Shown: piece by piece, positions 18,443 to 28,201 of the stretch
Layout: the number at the start of each line of letters is the position of its first letter
Numbering within the stretch: the stretch's first letter is position 1
Assembly: GCA_038230735.1 (NCBI GenBank)
Contig: JBBRMR010000009.1
Span: 1-64,000, forward strand
From: Arcicella sp038230735
Lineage (GTDB): Bacteria; Bacteroidota; Bacteroidia; Cytophagales; Spirosomataceae
Length of the DNA stretch: 64,000 nucleotides
Reading direction: 5' to 3'
Made by a program: the position numbers and the translations under genes
Notes under the pieces: model-generated
Told to the model about the DNA's origin: nothing
Seen by the model: only the letters and a program-made list of their open reading frames with translations
Databases searched by the model: none

Positions 18443-19153
18443 TCAACTAATTAAAGTTCCCACCGATTCTCCCTTCGCTAAATTCAAGAGATTATCGGCT
18501 TTATTCATATCAAAAACAATAATGGGAACTTGGTTCTCTTGGCAAAGCGTAAATGCTGTAGTATCCATAATTTTTAAGCCTTTTGAAATTGCCTCAGCGA
18601 ATGAAAGATGCTCGTAGCGGGTCGCTGTGGGGTCTTTTTCAGGATCAGCAGTGTAAACGCCATCAACTCTTGTACCTTTCAAAACGACCTCCGCTTCAAT
18701 CTCAACTGCCCGTAAAGCCGCCGTCGAATCAGTCGTGAAATAAGGGTTTCCCGTACCCGCCCCAAAGATAACGATACGACCTTTTTCTAAGTGTCTCATG
18801 GCTCTGCGGCGGATGAAAGGCTCGCAGATGGCATCCATTTTGATGGCAGTCAGCAAACGAGTGTACATTCCGTGTTTTTCCAAAGAAGCCTGAATTGCCA
18901 TCCCATTGATGACCGTTGCGAGCATACCCATATAGTCACCTTGCACACGGTCGATACCCACTTTGGCGGCGGCGGCACCTCTAAAAATATTGCCTCCACC
19001 AATCACAATGGCTATTTCTACGCCCAAATCCTTAACTTTTCTGATTTCTTGAGCGTATCGCTCCAAGATTGAAGGGTCAATTACTTCACCGCCCGCACTG
19101 AGGGCTTCGCCTGATAATTTGAGAAGAATACGTCTGTACTTCGGTTTGTCCAT
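18443..19153 (-). CDS. pyrH: UMP kinase
   Basis: The 236-aa hexameric bacterial UMP kinase makes UDP from UMP and ATP. Motifs include RILLKLSGEALSAGG, IVIGGGNIFRGAAAA, DYMGMLATVINGMA and FGAGTGNPYFTTDSTA, and the uridylate-kinase Asp-rich loop TRVDGVYTADPEKDP. It is first in the pyrH-frr unit. A -7 box on the minus strand (TATCTTTG, 19183-19176) is 22 bases upstream of its start. Confidence 0.97.
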   Translation of the reverse strand: MDKPKYRRILLKLSGEALSAGGEVIDPSILERYAQEIRKVKDLGVEIAIVIGGGNIFRGAAAAKVGIDRVQGDYMGMLATVINGMAIQASLEKHGMYTRLLTAIKMDAICEPFIRRRAMRHLEKGRIVIFGAGTGNPYFTTDSTAALRAVEIEAEVVLKGTRVDGVYTADPEKDPTATRYEHLSFAEAISKGLKIMDTTAFTLCQENQVPIIVFDMNKADNLLNLAKGESVGTLIS

Positions 19154-19175
19154 AATGTAAGGTTTTTTGCAGGGG

Positions 19176-19183
19176 CAAAGATA
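19176..19183 (-). promoter_or_regulatory. Bacteroidota -7 promoter box of pyrH
   Basis: The complement reads TATCTTTG, 22 bases upstream of the pyrH start. Confidence 0.6.
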
Positions 19184-19208
19184 ATCAAAAGCAATAAAGG
19201 TGCAAAGG

Positions 19209-19275
19209 AATTATTGAATTGGAGAATTGAGGAATGGTAGATTTGTTGAATTGAATGCTTAACAATTCAACCATT
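19209..19275. repeat. Intergenic inverted repeat of TTGAATT-type units
   Basis: Tandem GAATTG/GAATGG units run from 19209 to 19250, then TTGAATTG against AACAATTCAACC at the right end. It fills the gap between bshB1 and the pyrH promoter. Confidence 0.55.
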
Positions 19276-19277
19276 AC

Positions 19278-19997
19278 CTAAATCAAATCCCCTAAATTCC
19301 AAATCCCCAACTTTTTATAACTCGTAAAACCTTCGCCAAACTCTACCCCGATGGCGTGTCCCATTTCACGATTGCGAGCTTCCACAAATTTCAGGAAAGC
19401 GGGTGATGACAAATAAGAATCTGGTTCGGTAGAATTTGGGTCATAAAACTGACTCTTGAAGGCTCTGATTGAGGCTTCTTTTTGTTCCCAAAAATCAGAA
19501 ATATTCACAATAAAATCGGGTTTCAGGTAACGATCTTGGATATAATGGTAAACATTTTTAGGTCGCCATTCCTTTTGAGGTATTCCATCGTCTTCAAAAG
19601 TTTCAATCATCCGTAAACCTGACTTAAAACAAGCATCAATTGCCAATGCAGAGCCTTTTCCGTGGTCGGGGTGGCGGTCTTCTGGTGCATTTGCCAGTAC
19701 AATTTCGGGTTGATAACGCCTGATTACTCGGATTAATTTCATCAAATGCTCTTCGTCATTTACGAAAAACCCATCCCTAAAACCTAAATTCTCTCGGGCA
19801 TGAACTCCCAATATTTTTGTAGCCTCCACAGACTCTGCCAAACGGATTTCGGGTGTACCTCTTGTGCCTAATTCACCCCGAGTAAAATCGACAATTCCCA
19901 CCTTTTTACCTTGTGCAATATGCGAACAAATCGTTCCCGAACATCCCAATTCGGCATCGTCTGGATGTGCCGCCATCACTAATATATCTAATTTCAT
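19278..19997 (-). CDS. bshB1: Bacillithiol biosynthesis deacetylase BshB1
   Basis: The 239-aa LmbE-fold Zn hydrolase removes the acetyl group from GlcNAc-malate during bacillithiol synthesis. The zinc site and catalytic Asp are in MAAHPDDAELGCSG, the third ligand in PEDRHPDHGKGSALA. GVHARENLGFRDGFF and the C-terminal MGHAIGVEFGEGF are specific to BshB1 among LmbE proteins. YpdA, the proposed bacillithiol disulfide reductase, is encoded at 52807, which supports use of this thiol in the organism. Confidence 0.93.
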   Translation of the reverse strand: MKLDILVMAAHPDDAELGCSGTICSHIAQGKKVGIVDFTRGELGTRGTPEIRLAESVEATKILGVHARENLGFRDGFFVNDEEHLMKLIRVIRRYQPEIVLANAPEDRHPDHGKGSALAIDACFKSGLRMIETFEDDGIPQKEWRPKNVYHYIQDRYLKPDFIVNISDFWEQKEASIRAFKSQFYDPNSTEPDSYLSSPAFLKFVEARNREMGHAIGVEFGEGFTSYKKLGIWNLGDLI

Positions 19998-20214
19998 GGT
20001 ATTAATTATTGATTAAATCGGGAGAATTATAGAACTACATGGGTTTGCAATAAGTTATTTTAAAAATTAACCGATTATATATTTTTGACGAAAGTAAAAA
20101 AGTCTTTCGGTATTCTCGTTATTTATAAGAAAAGAAAGATTTTTTGAACCAATTTAACAAACGTTTAGTTTTTCATACAACAACATTAAATGTACTAACA
20201 TCAAATAAATAATT

Positions 20215-20847
20215 ATGAGCTTTATAGACCAATTAAACTGGCGTTACGCCACCAAGAGAATGATTTCTGGTAAAATCGTTCCCCAAGAAAAAATTGATTC
20301 AATCGTTGAAGCAATCCGTCTTTCGGCTTCTTCTTATGGCTTACAGCCCTATAATTTAGTGGTTGTTCAAGACAAAGAATTATTGCAGAAAATTCAACCA
20401 ATTGCCTACAATCAACCACAAATTGGCGAAGCAAACGCTTTGATAGTTTTTGCGGTTTGGGACAAAGCAACAACAGAAAGAGTTGATACTTTTTTCGATT
20501 TAATTGCCTCGGAAAGAGGAATTCCTGCGGAAGCGTTGGCGGGTTATAAAGGAATGGTGAGTGGCACTGTGAATGGAATGGATGAAGCAACGGCATTTGG
20601 TTGGATGTCTAAACAAGCCTACATTGGCTTGGGAACTGGTTTGGCTGCGGCTGCCATTGAAGAAATTGATTCATGCCCCATGGAAGGATTCAATGGGGCT
20701 GGTTTGGATGAATTATTAGGCTTATCTGAGAAAGGTTTGAAAAGCGTTGTCGTGATGGCAGTTGGCTATCGTGATGCCGATAATGACCCAACGGCTTACG
20801 CTAAAAAAGTAAGAACTCCTACTGAGGATTTTGTGATTTCTTTGTAA
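20215..20847 (+). CDS. Nitroreductase-family NAD(P)H-dependent oxidoreductase
   Basis: The 210-aa FMN enzyme is of NfsB type. N-terminal FMN-binding pattern NWRYATKRMISG and SASSYGLQPYNLVVVQD; C-terminal family block GLKSVVVMAVGYRDADNDP. It reduces nitroaromatics or quinones with NAD(P)H; the natural substrate is unknown. Length and motif spacing are normal. It is transcribed alone and ended by a long palindromic terminator at 20865-20910. Confidence 0.92.
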   Translation: MSFIDQLNWRYATKRMISGKIVPQEKIDSIVEAIRLSASSYGLQPYNLVVVQDKELLQKIQPIAYNQPQIGEANALIVFAVWDKATTERVDTFFDLIASERGIPAEALAGYKGMVSGTVNGMDEATAFGWMSKQAYIGLGTGLAAAAIEEIDSCPMEGFNGAGLDELLGLSEKGLKSVVVMAVGYRDADNDPTAYAKKVRTPTEDFVISL

Positions 20848-20864
20848 AAAATGATTAAAATTTG

Positions 20865-20910
20865 TACATAAAAAATAGTCGTTGTTTTCACAACGACTAT
20901 TTTTTATGTA
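20865..20910 (+). terminator. Terminator hairpin between nitroreductase and M23 genes
   Basis: AAAAATAGTCGTTG pairs with CAACGACTATTTTT. The symmetry extends to TACATA and TATGTA at the ends. The T run on one strand and A run on the other would let it terminate both convergent genes. Confidence 0.9.
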
Positions 20911-20967
20911 CCACAGTAAGCCTTGCTATATTAGTATATACTCGGCAAATATTGTTGTAGTACGTTT

Positions 20968-22086
20968 TTACTGAATTCTTAAACGCTTACCAGCTCTCAA
21001 ATTTGAAGATACTCTCATGCCGTTCATTCTGGCTAATTTATCCACTGAGATTCCTGCACGGTTAGCAATTGAATATAGTGAGTCTCCGTAATGGGCGGTT
21101 GTCCAAGCAGTTCTGCGGGTCATTACTTTATTTCCTGCATCACCGTATTCGTTGCCCAAGGCTAATCCGTAGGTATCAAATACTCTTGCTGAAATCAAAA
21201 CGTGGTCTGAAACGGGTTCAGAACCTGGTCCACTGAAATTATAGATATAGGTCGGATTGAAAGGATTGCCTTCATAACGAGTCTCGAAGTGCAAGTGAGA
21301 ACCTGTGCTTCTACCCGTATTTCCACCCAAACCTATTTGGTCGCCCGCCTTTACATACGTCCCCGTTTCAAAATTTTGTTGTGATAAGTGTCCGTACAGC
21401 GTTTCAAGTCCATTGTAATGACGCACTACCATAAATTTTCCGTAGCCACCATTATTATATCCTGATACCCGAACGATACCATCAAAGGCGGCATACACGG
21501 GGTCGCCAGTTTCTAAATCTAAGTCCACCCCAGCGTGCAACCGTCCCCAACGTGGTCCGAAAGGTGAAGTTGGTTTGGAGGTATTGTGAGGCAATGACCA
21601 AAAACGACCTTGGTCTTTATTGTATAATTCTACATCAACCACATCGTCAAATTCTTTGGCATCAATGCCGTAAGGGTCAATATTAGTAGCATCCCAAATC
21701 GAATAATAGGTGGCAACTGATACGAAATCATCACTTCCTTCAGGGCGAGTTTCCTCCTCAATTTCAATGATTAAGGGTTCTCTTTCATCCACCGAAGTAG
21801 TATCAAAAGCACTCACCGAAGCATTTAAAGACCTTGAAGGTTCGTATTTATTGGCAGCAGTCATGGCAGAAGGTGCTTCCACAACTCTATCCGTCTCAAT
21901 TTCATTTCTGAATTGCAACTTTGGAAGTTCATCAAAGAGTTCATCCTCCTTTTTTTCCTTCTCTTTATAAAGCCCCGTGTTATTCTTAATCTTAGGAGCT
22001 TTTTTGAAACTCCCAGATTCCTGTGCCGAGACCGTGAAAGTGCCTAAGCAGAGAGAGAAAAATAGTATATTTTTTAGCGTTTTCAT
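20968..22086 (-). CDS. M23 metallopeptidase with C-terminal LysM domain
   Basis: The 372-aa product has a Sec signal peptide (MKTLKNILFFSLCLGTFTVSA). A charged linker of about 130 residues follows. The lysostaphin-type M23 domain has Zn ligands in GRLHAGVDLDLETG and GSHLHFETRYEG and the His of YGHLSQQ. A LysM domain closes the protein (HYGDSLYSIANRAGISVDKL). It probably cleaves peptidoglycan cross-links in the periplasm. Its start lies one base beyond the trxB stop, so the two genes are translationally close on one transcript. Confidence 0.93.
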   Translation of the reverse strand: MKTLKNILFFSLCLGTFTVSAQESGSFKKAPKIKNNTGLYKEKEKKEDELFDELPKLQFRNEIETDRVVEAPSAMTAANKYEPSRSLNASVSAFDTTSVDEREPLIIEIEEETRPEGSDDFVSVATYYSIWDATNIDPYGIDAKEFDDVVDVELYNKDQGRFWSLPHNTSKPTSPFGPRWGRLHAGVDLDLETGDPVYAAFDGIVRVSGYNNGGYGKFMVVRHYNGLETLYGHLSQQNFETGTYVKAGDQIGLGGNTGRSTGSHLHFETRYEGNPFNPTYIYNFSGPGSEPVSDHVLISARVFDTYGLALGNEYGDAGNKVMTRRTAWTTAHYGDSLYSIANRAGISVDKLARMNGMRVSSNLRAGKRLRIQ

Positions 22087-22087
22087 G

Positions 22088-23023
22088 TTAATCTTCTTGT
22101 TCGGTCAACCATCTTTCGGCATCGAGGGCAGCCATACAACCCGTACCCGCTGCCGTAACGGCTTGACGATAAATATGGTCTTGGGCATCACCAGAGGCAA
22201 AAACGCCTTCTATATTGGTACGACTTGACCCCTTTTCTGTAATTAAATATCCCGCCTCGTCCATATCCAGATAGCCTTTGAAGATATTGGTATTTGGTTG
22301 ATGTCCGATAGCAACGAAGAAACCAGATATTGATAATTCTGTTAATTCATCAGTTTTTAAATTCTTGATTCTCACTCCCGTTACGCCATTGTCATCTCCC
22401 AAAATTTCCTCCGTTACAGAATTCCAGTGCATCTGAATCTTGGGGTTGGAAGTAACTCTTTTTTGCATAATAACCGAAGCACGTAATTCGTCACGGCGGA
22501 CAATCATGTGTACTTTCGAGCAAAGATTGGCTAAGTAAGTGGCTTCTTCGGCGGCAGTATCACCACCACCCACGATGGCAACTTCCTGATTTTTGAAAAA
22601 GAAACCATCACAAACGGCACAGGCTGAAACGCCACGACCATTGTATTTTTCTTCGGAAGGCAATCCTAACCATTTTGCCGATGCACCCGTGGCAATAATA
22701 ACGGACTCAGCGTGGATTTCGTGTGTGTCATCTACAAAAATTTTCTTCGGTGTGCTTGAAAAATCCACTGTAGTAGCCATCCCATAACGAACATCCGTTC
22801 CGAACCTACGGGCTTGTTTTTCAAGGTCTTGCATCATTTCTGGACCTTGAATTCCATCGGCATAACCTGGAAAATTCTCTACATCATTGGTAATTGTCAA
22901 TTGTCCTCCTGGTTGTGGACCTTGATACATTATTGGGTTTAAACCTGCCCGTGAGGCATAAATTGCTGCGGTGTAACCTGCCGGTCCTGAGCCTATAATA
23001 AGGCACTTTGTATGCTCTGCCAT
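22088..23023 (-). CDS. trxB: Thioredoxin reductase
   Basis: The 311-aa flavoprotein transfers electrons from NADPH to thioredoxin. FAD-binding GSGPAGYTAAIYASRAG, redox-active CAVCDG, NADPH-binding GGGDTAAEEA and the C-terminal FAD motif GVFASGDAQDHIYRQA with GTGCMAALDAERWL are all present. Length is standard. It is upstream of the M23 peptidase gene in the same unit. Confidence 0.96.
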   Translation of the reverse strand: MAEHTKCLIIGSGPAGYTAAIYASRAGLNPIMYQGPQPGGQLTITNDVENFPGYADGIQGPEMMQDLEKQARRFGTDVRYGMATTVDFSSTPKKIFVDDTHEIHAESVIIATGASAKWLGLPSEEKYNGRGVSACAVCDGFFFKNQEVAIVGGGDTAAEEATYLANLCSKVHMIVRRDELRASVIMQKRVTSNPKIQMHWNSVTEEILGDDNGVTGVRIKNLKTDELTELSISGFFVAIGHQPNTNIFKGYLDMDEAGYLITEKGSSRTNIEGVFASGDAQDHIYRQAVTAAGTGCMAALDAERWLTEQED

Positions 23024-23253
23024 AAATCTTTTTTGTACTTTTTTAATATTCTGAATTAATTTTTGTCGTGATTAATGCTTCCAAACTCAGAACACAGAAT
23101 TAAATGCAAAAATTGCACTTTAATTTAAAATTTACAAATATTGTACTAAAGACAGCCTTGTGCGTAGTGAATAATTTTACTAATGGACAAGACTGGCGAG
23201 TCGTTGCACTGCCGTATTGCAGTAATCAAAAATATCCTTTACTTTGCAAAAAA

Positions 23254-23832
23254 ATGTTCAATATTTCTTTTGATACCGACCAGCAAATCCTCGAACATCT
23301 TGCCAAAAGTGATGTTCGGGCTTTTGATTTTATTTATCAGAAATATTTTCAAAAACTCTACGGGGCGGCTTACAAACGCCTTCAAAACCGTGAATTGACC
23401 GAGGAAGTTGTGCAAGAATTATTTATTTCTCTTTGGGAAAGACGGGCTACATTAACTATTTCGAGTACATTAGACAGCTATCTTTTTTCCTCCATAAAAT
23501 ATCTTGCCATTGCTCAATTCAAGAAAAATAATCTTTTTGAACAATACTCTGCTACGCTCATTCCCGAAGAAAACGACCTCAATTTCACCGAAGAAATGGT
23601 GGCTTTCGATGAATTGAATCAAGCGTACCAAAAAGCCCTTCAAACCCTTCCAGAACGATGTAGGGAGGTTTTTGTTTTGAAAAGGAATGGTTTATCACAA
23701 AGAGAAATTTCTGAAAAATTGGATATTTCTGAAAAAACCGTTGAAAACCAAATGACCAAAGCCCTTAAAATACTCCGTGATGCCCTCCGTGATTATACTG
23801 TCCTCTCGGTATTATTAGTTCCTCATTTGTAA
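23254..23832 (+). CDS. ECF sigma factor (FecI-like)
   Basis: Chosen start ATG 23254 (MFNISFDTDQQILEHLAKSD); the frame is open to 23104 but that extension has no family similarity. The 192-aa product has region 2 (FDFIYQKYFQKLYGAAYKRL, VVQELFISLWERR) and region 4 (LPERCREVFVLKRNGLSQRE, ISEKLDISEKTVENQMTKAL). It directs RNA polymerase to the promoter of the downstream receptor system. A FecR anti-sigma gene follows 66 bp later and a TonB receptor after that, the classic cell-surface signalling order. Confidence 0.93.
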   Translation: MFNISFDTDQQILEHLAKSDVRAFDFIYQKYFQKLYGAAYKRLQNRELTEEVVQELFISLWERRATLTISSTLDSYLFSSIKYLAIAQFKKNNLFEQYSATLIPEENDLNFTEEMVAFDELNQAYQKALQTLPERCREVFVLKRNGLSQREISEKLDISEKTVENQMTKALKILRDALRDYTVLSVLLVPHL

Positions 23833-23898
23833 AATATTTTCTCGCCACATAGGGGAAAACACTCACTTGTTTCACTTAGTCTATGAAAGCCCTTCAAA

Positions 23899-24876
23899 AT
23901 GACATTAAATAAAGAAATAATTGAAAAATACTTAGCCCATCAATGTTCAGAAGCTGAACGGATGTTGGTGGAAGCATGGTATAAATCCTTCGAGAATAAT
24001 CCCGATGGCATTGGTCATTTATCGGTTTCGGAGCAAGATAAATTGAGTAGTCAGGTTCGTGATAATATTGAAAAGCAAATCAAGCCCATCAAATTATATA
24101 CGCCCCCACGCTGGATTTGGTACGCATCAGGTTTGGCGGCTATGTTGTTGATTGTATTGGGTTTATCATTTTATTTCAATGCAGAAAGCTCTACTAAATT
24201 AAGTCTTATTCAATCAGATATTCCATTATCAGATTGGGCAAAATACGAGAATTCATCGGCGAAAGTATTGAAAGTTTCTTTGCCCGATGGGAGTACGGTT
24301 TGGCTTCAACCCAAAACATTATTATCCTACAATCAGTCAGATAGGGTGTATCGTCAGGTGAATTTGCGGGGAGAAGCCTTTTTTGAGGTAAAAAGAGATG
24401 AAGACCGTCCATTTTTGATTTATTCGAGCAAAATGACTACCAAAGTTTTGGGTACAAGTTTCAACGTGAAGGCATTTCCTGAAACTGAAAAGTTCGAAGT
24501 ATCGGTGGTTTCAGGCAAAGTATCAGTTACGAATGAATCGGAAAAAGAAGTTTTCGTTACGCCAAAACAGCAAGTGATTTTGGAAACAAAAACGGATAAT
24601 TTAACCATTAATGAAATTCCGAAGGATAAAACCTATTATTGGGAATTGGCTTCTCTTTCTTTCGATAATGCCCCGATGGAAAGCGTAATTAGCAGTATTG
24701 CACAAAATTATAACGTCAGCATCGACCTTTCACCCAAATTAAAAGCCTGTCGGCTGAGTGGAAATTTTACGAATGAACACTTGGCAACGATTCTGGAAAT
24801 AGTTTGTCGCTCTATTGAAGCAGAGTATGTAATTGATGGCGATAGAATTATTTTGCGGGGCGAAGGATGCCAATAG
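23899..24876 (+). CDS. FecR family anti-sigma factor
   Basis: The 325-aa inner-membrane regulator has an N-terminal cytoplasmic ASD-like helix (EKYLAHQCSEAERMLVEAWY), one transmembrane segment (WYASGLAAMLLIVLGLSFYF) and a periplasmic FecR domain (VSLPDGSTVWLQPKTLLSYN, RQVNLRGEAFFEVKRDEDRP, TKVLGTSFNVKAFP). A C-terminal DUF4974 domain closes it (LSFDNAPMESVISSIAQNYN). It holds the upstream sigma factor until the TonB receptor's signalling domain reports ligand uptake. Confidence 0.94.
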   Translation: MTLNKEIIEKYLAHQCSEAERMLVEAWYKSFENNPDGIGHLSVSEQDKLSSQVRDNIEKQIKPIKLYTPPRWIWYASGLAAMLLIVLGLSFYFNAESSTKLSLIQSDIPLSDWAKYENSSAKVLKVSLPDGSTVWLQPKTLLSYNQSDRVYRQVNLRGEAFFEVKRDEDRPFLIYSSKMTTKVLGTSFNVKAFPETEKFEVSVVSGKVSVTNESEKEVFVTPKQQVILETKTDNLTINEIPKDKTYYWELASLSFDNAPMESVISSIAQNYNVSIDLSPKLKACRLSGNFTNEHLATILEIVCRSIEAEYVIDGDRIILRGEGCQ

Positions 24877-24952
24877 TTTTGAAAACGAATACCTAACCAC
24901 TAAAAATAATAATAATAACATTTCAAAAACAAAACCCTTAAATTTACCAAAA

Positions 24953-27900
24953 ATGCAACCACTTTACTTTCTTCAATTTTCATTACAAAAGCTCATGCGA
25001 ATTGTAATTCTCCAATGCGTGATGGCAATCGTGTTTACGGTGATGGTGTTTGCCCATCCTGCCAAAGCCCAACAAATTCTAAACCGTGAGGTTTCAGTGA
25101 AATTATCGAATGTTAGTTTGAAAACTGTTTTGCAAGAGATTGAAAGACAGACGAACGTACATTTTGTGTATAGCAATAATGCCGTGGCTACGGACAAAAA
25201 TGTAAGCATAATTGCTACCAAAGAGGCTCTCAGCGAGTTTTTGCCTAAGTTATTATTCCCCAATAAAATCCGTTTTGAGGTGGTGGAAGAGCAAATTATT
25301 TTGAAGAAAAATAAGGAGCAATCTATCTTGATTACGGACGAAAAAGAAAATCAGGCAATTAGTATTGATGAAAAAACTTCGGGCAAAGTCAGTAGCGATA
25401 AAGGCGAAACCTTAGCGGGTGTGAGTATTTTGGTAAAAGGCACAAACAGAGGTGTGATTGCGGATAATGAAGGCAAGTTTGCTATTGATACCAAAGAAGG
25501 TGATGTATTGGTATTTTCTTTCATCGGTTTTCAGAAACAAGAAGTAAGAATTGTAGGAAAAGAACCTTTAAATGTCGTTTTGAAGGAAGATAACTCTCAA
25601 CTGGGAGAAATCATAGTAATTGGCTCACGCTCAAACGTAGCACGGACAAATGTGGAGCGTCCAGTTCCCGTAGATGTGCTGACTGCCAAGGAGTTACAGA
25701 CTTCTGGACAAACCGAATTAGGACAACAATTACAATATACTTCGCCATCGTTCAACTCTGCCAAAAACGGAATTAATGGCGTAGCTAATTATGCTGATCC
25801 CGCTTCTTTGAAAGGACTTTCTCCCGACCAGATGTTGGTCTTGATTGAAGGCAAAAGACATCATCAATTTGCGGCTTTGAATAGTAATGTAACCGTTGGA
25901 AAAGGTACGGTGGTAACGGATTTGAACTCGGTACCAACTTTGGCTTTAGAAAGAATGGAAATCTTGCGTGATGGTGCGGCGGCTCAATACGGCTCAGATG
26001 CGATTGCGGGTATTGCCAATTTGGTTTTGAAGAAATCGGTTAATAATGGAACCGCTCAAATCCAGTACGGAGCTACTTCACTGGGCGATGGCGGAGGCTA
26101 TACCGTTGGTCTGAATTATGGTTTTTCTTTGGGTAAAAAAGCCTCATTGAACATCACGGGAAGTTATCAAGATGTAAAGGCTACTGACCGTTCGGACCCT
26201 TACAACCCAGAGCCAGTTATTGGAGGAGCTTATACGGGTATTTATGCGGCGGCGGGGGAAACAGCCACAGCAGCAGCCAAAGCAACTGCCAAAGCAACCG
26301 ACCAGGCTTCGTTGAAATCAAGAGGTTTTTGGGGTGATGGTACTTACGGTTCGTTTCGTCCAACCATTTATGGAAGTAATGCCATGAAAACGGGTCAAGT
26401 GTTTTATAATTTAGATGTGCCTTTAACCAATGACTGGACGCTTTATTCTTTTGGGGCATTTTCGCAAAAGGATGTATTTGCCAAGGCATTTTTACGAACC
26501 GCATTGCCCACGGGTGGCACGACTAACCCAGATTTGTACCCCGACGGTTACGTACCTGAATTGCCTGGAACCTCAGTAGATTATTCTTCTTTTGTAGGTA
26601 TAAAACGTAAAACCTCATCGGGTTGGAACTGGGATTTTAGCACGGGATATGGTAAAAATTATCTTGACCAAAATGCTAACAATTCATCCAATGCGTCATT
26701 AGGAGCGAATTCTCCCAAGAATTTTTATATCGGAAGAATCGGTTTTGGACAAAGTTTGTCGGAAATAAATCTTGCCAAAACCACACTCGGAATGTGGGGA
26801 ACAAAATCTATGAGTTTTGCCTTTGGAACACAATATCGAGTTGATAATTTTACCCTCATGGCGGGTGATGATGCGGCTTCGGCAGTGGGTCCATTGTCAG
26901 CAACCAAAAACAAAACGCCTGGTTCGCAAGGACGTGTAGGAATTGACAAAGCGGATGCTACAGATAAGACTCGCTCTAATATTGGTTTTTATGCCGATAT
27001 AGAATCTGATATTACCAATCGTTTTTTATTGGCGGCGGCTTTGCGTTATGAAAATTATAGCGATTTTGGCAGTAATATTTCTGGAAAATTGGCTTCACGT
27101 TTGAAATTGACCAATGGTTTATCAATTAGAGGTTCAATTAATAAGGGTTTTAGAGCTCCATTATTACAACAAATTGCCAATGCCGCCACGACTTCAACGG
27201 TTCAAAACGGTATTATCAGAAGTACCAAACAATTACCTTCAGACGACCCACGTTTAGCAAAAATTGGCATTGAAGACCCTAAACCAGAAACATCTTGGAA
27301 CTATAATTTGGGCATAACGGCACAGGTGGGACAAAATTTTTTATTCACTGTTGATGCTTACCAGATTGACATTACGGACAGAATTATTGTTACTGAAAAT
27401 CTGGCAGTAGCAAATATCACGGCTTTGAAAAACCTTTTCACGGGCTTTCAGGAAATCACGTTCTTTACTAACGCCATTAACACGGGAACAAAAGGTATTG
27501 ATTTAGTAACGTCATATAAACACAATGTGGGAGCAAAAGGAAAGTTCACCGCAAGCGTGGCTTTGACCATAAATAAAACTGAAATTACAGGGGTAAAAGC
27601 CACACCAGCGGCTTTGCAATTGGACACAAAAACACCAGTCTTGTTGATTGATACCGTCAGTAGAGCCTTAATTGAAACCAGTCAGCCACACTCAAAGGTC
27701 TTGGTTTCGGTGGGTTATCAAATTGGTAAATTGACTTTGAATTTAAGAAGTTCTTATTTTGGCGAAGTAACGGCTTGGGAAAAACCAGCGGGTAGAGTTC
27801 ACCGTAGTCAGACATTTGCAGGAAAGAATCTTTTTGATGCCTCGGTGGTATATAGTTTCAACAAATTCTTGACTTTGACCGTGGGTGGAAATAATATCAC

Positions 27901-28033
27901 GGACGTATATCCAGATAAAGTTTACAGCAATTACGCCTCATATAGTAACGGGCAAGTACCATATACCCGAAACGCTAATCAATTTGGTTTTAATGGGGCT
28001 TATTATTACGGAAATTTGATGATTAATTTTTAA
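24953..28033 (+). CDS. TonB-dependent outer-membrane receptor with STN signalling domain
   Basis: The start chosen is ATG 24953 (MQPLYFLQFSLQKLMRIV), after the FecR stop; the frame is open further upstream. The 1026-aa product has a signal peptide ending around HPAKAQ, then an STN domain (LSNVSLKTVLQEIERQTNVH), a carboxypeptidase-like beta-sandwich (GETLAGVSILVKGTNRGVIA), a plug (SPDQMLVLIEGKRHHQF, LERMEILRDGAAAQYGSDAI) and a 22-strand barrel ending in YYGNLMINF. It imports a ligand using TonB energy and signals through FecR. No SusD partner follows, so a siderophore, heme or vitamin is more likely than a glycan, but this is not shown. Confidence 0.94.
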   Translation: MQPLYFLQFSLQKLMRIVILQCVMAIVFTVMVFAHPAKAQQILNREVSVKLSNVSLKTVLQEIERQTNVHFVYSNNAVATDKNVSIIATKEALSEFLPKLLFPNKIRFEVVEEQIILKKNKEQSILITDEKENQAISIDEKTSGKVSSDKGETLAGVSILVKGTNRGVIADNEGKFAIDTKEGDVLVFSFIGFQKQEVRIVGKEPLNVVLKEDNSQLGEIIVIGSRSNVARTNVERPVPVDVLTAKELQTSGQTELGQQLQYTSPSFNSAKNGINGVANYADPASLKGLSPDQMLVLIEGKRHHQFAALNSNVTVGKGTVVTDLNSVPTLALERMEILRDGAAAQYGSDAIAGIANLVLKKSVNNGTAQIQYGATSLGDGGGYTVGLNYGFSLGKKASLNITGSYQDVKATDRSDPYNPEPVIGGAYTGIYAAAGETATAAAKATAKATDQASLKSRGFWGDGTYGSFRPTIYGSNAMKTGQVFYNLDVPLTNDWTLYSFGAFSQKDVFAKAFLRTALPTGGTTNPDLYPDGYVPELPGTSVDYSSFVGIKRKTSSGWNWDFSTGYGKNYLDQNANNSSNASLGANSPKNFYIGRIGFGQSLSEINLAKTTLGMWGTKSMSFAFGTQYRVDNFTLMAGDDAASAVGPLSATKNKTPGSQGRVGIDKADATDKTRSNIGFYADIESDITNRFLLAAALRYENYSDFGSNISGKLASRLKLTNGLSIRGSINKGFRAPLLQQIANAATTSTVQNGIIRSTKQLPSDDPRLAKIGIEDPKPETSWNYNLGITAQVGQNFLFTVDAYQIDITDRIIVTENLAVANITALKNLFTGFQEITFFTNAINTGTKGIDLVTSYKHNVGAKGKFTASVALTINKTEITGVKATPAALQLDTKTPVLLIDTVSRALIETSQPHSKVLVSVGYQIGKLTLNLRSSYFGEVTAWEKPAGRVHRSQTFAGKNLFDASVVYSFNKFLTLTVGGNNITDVYPDKVYSNYASYSNGQVPYTRNANQFGFNGAYYYGNLMINF

Positions 28034-28100
28034 TAAACCGAGTACAACCAAATTTATACATTACCCTTTTCTAAATTCAATTATTGTTTCTGTGCAGCAA

Positions 28101-28180
28101 TTAGTCGGTAGGATGAATTCTTAATAAAAAAATCCTACCGCTAATTAATCCTAACCTCCCTATCCTACCTATGCGGTAAG
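28101..28180 (+). repeat. Terminator-like inverted repeat with tandem AATCCTAC units
   Basis: TTAGTCGGTAGGAT at 28101-28114 pairs with ATCCTACCGCTAA at 28132-28144. The right arm is followed by two more degenerate units, AATCCTAACC and TATCCTACC. It probably terminates the receptor transcript while belonging to the heptamer-repeat class. Confidence 0.7.
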
Positions 28181-28201
28181 AAAAGAAAATCGAAACAAGT
28201 T

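Noticed and set aside
26217..26504. Minus-strand ORF inside the TonB receptor gene
   Set aside because: Shadow frame with low-complexity L/W/P tail. The receptor frame is certain.
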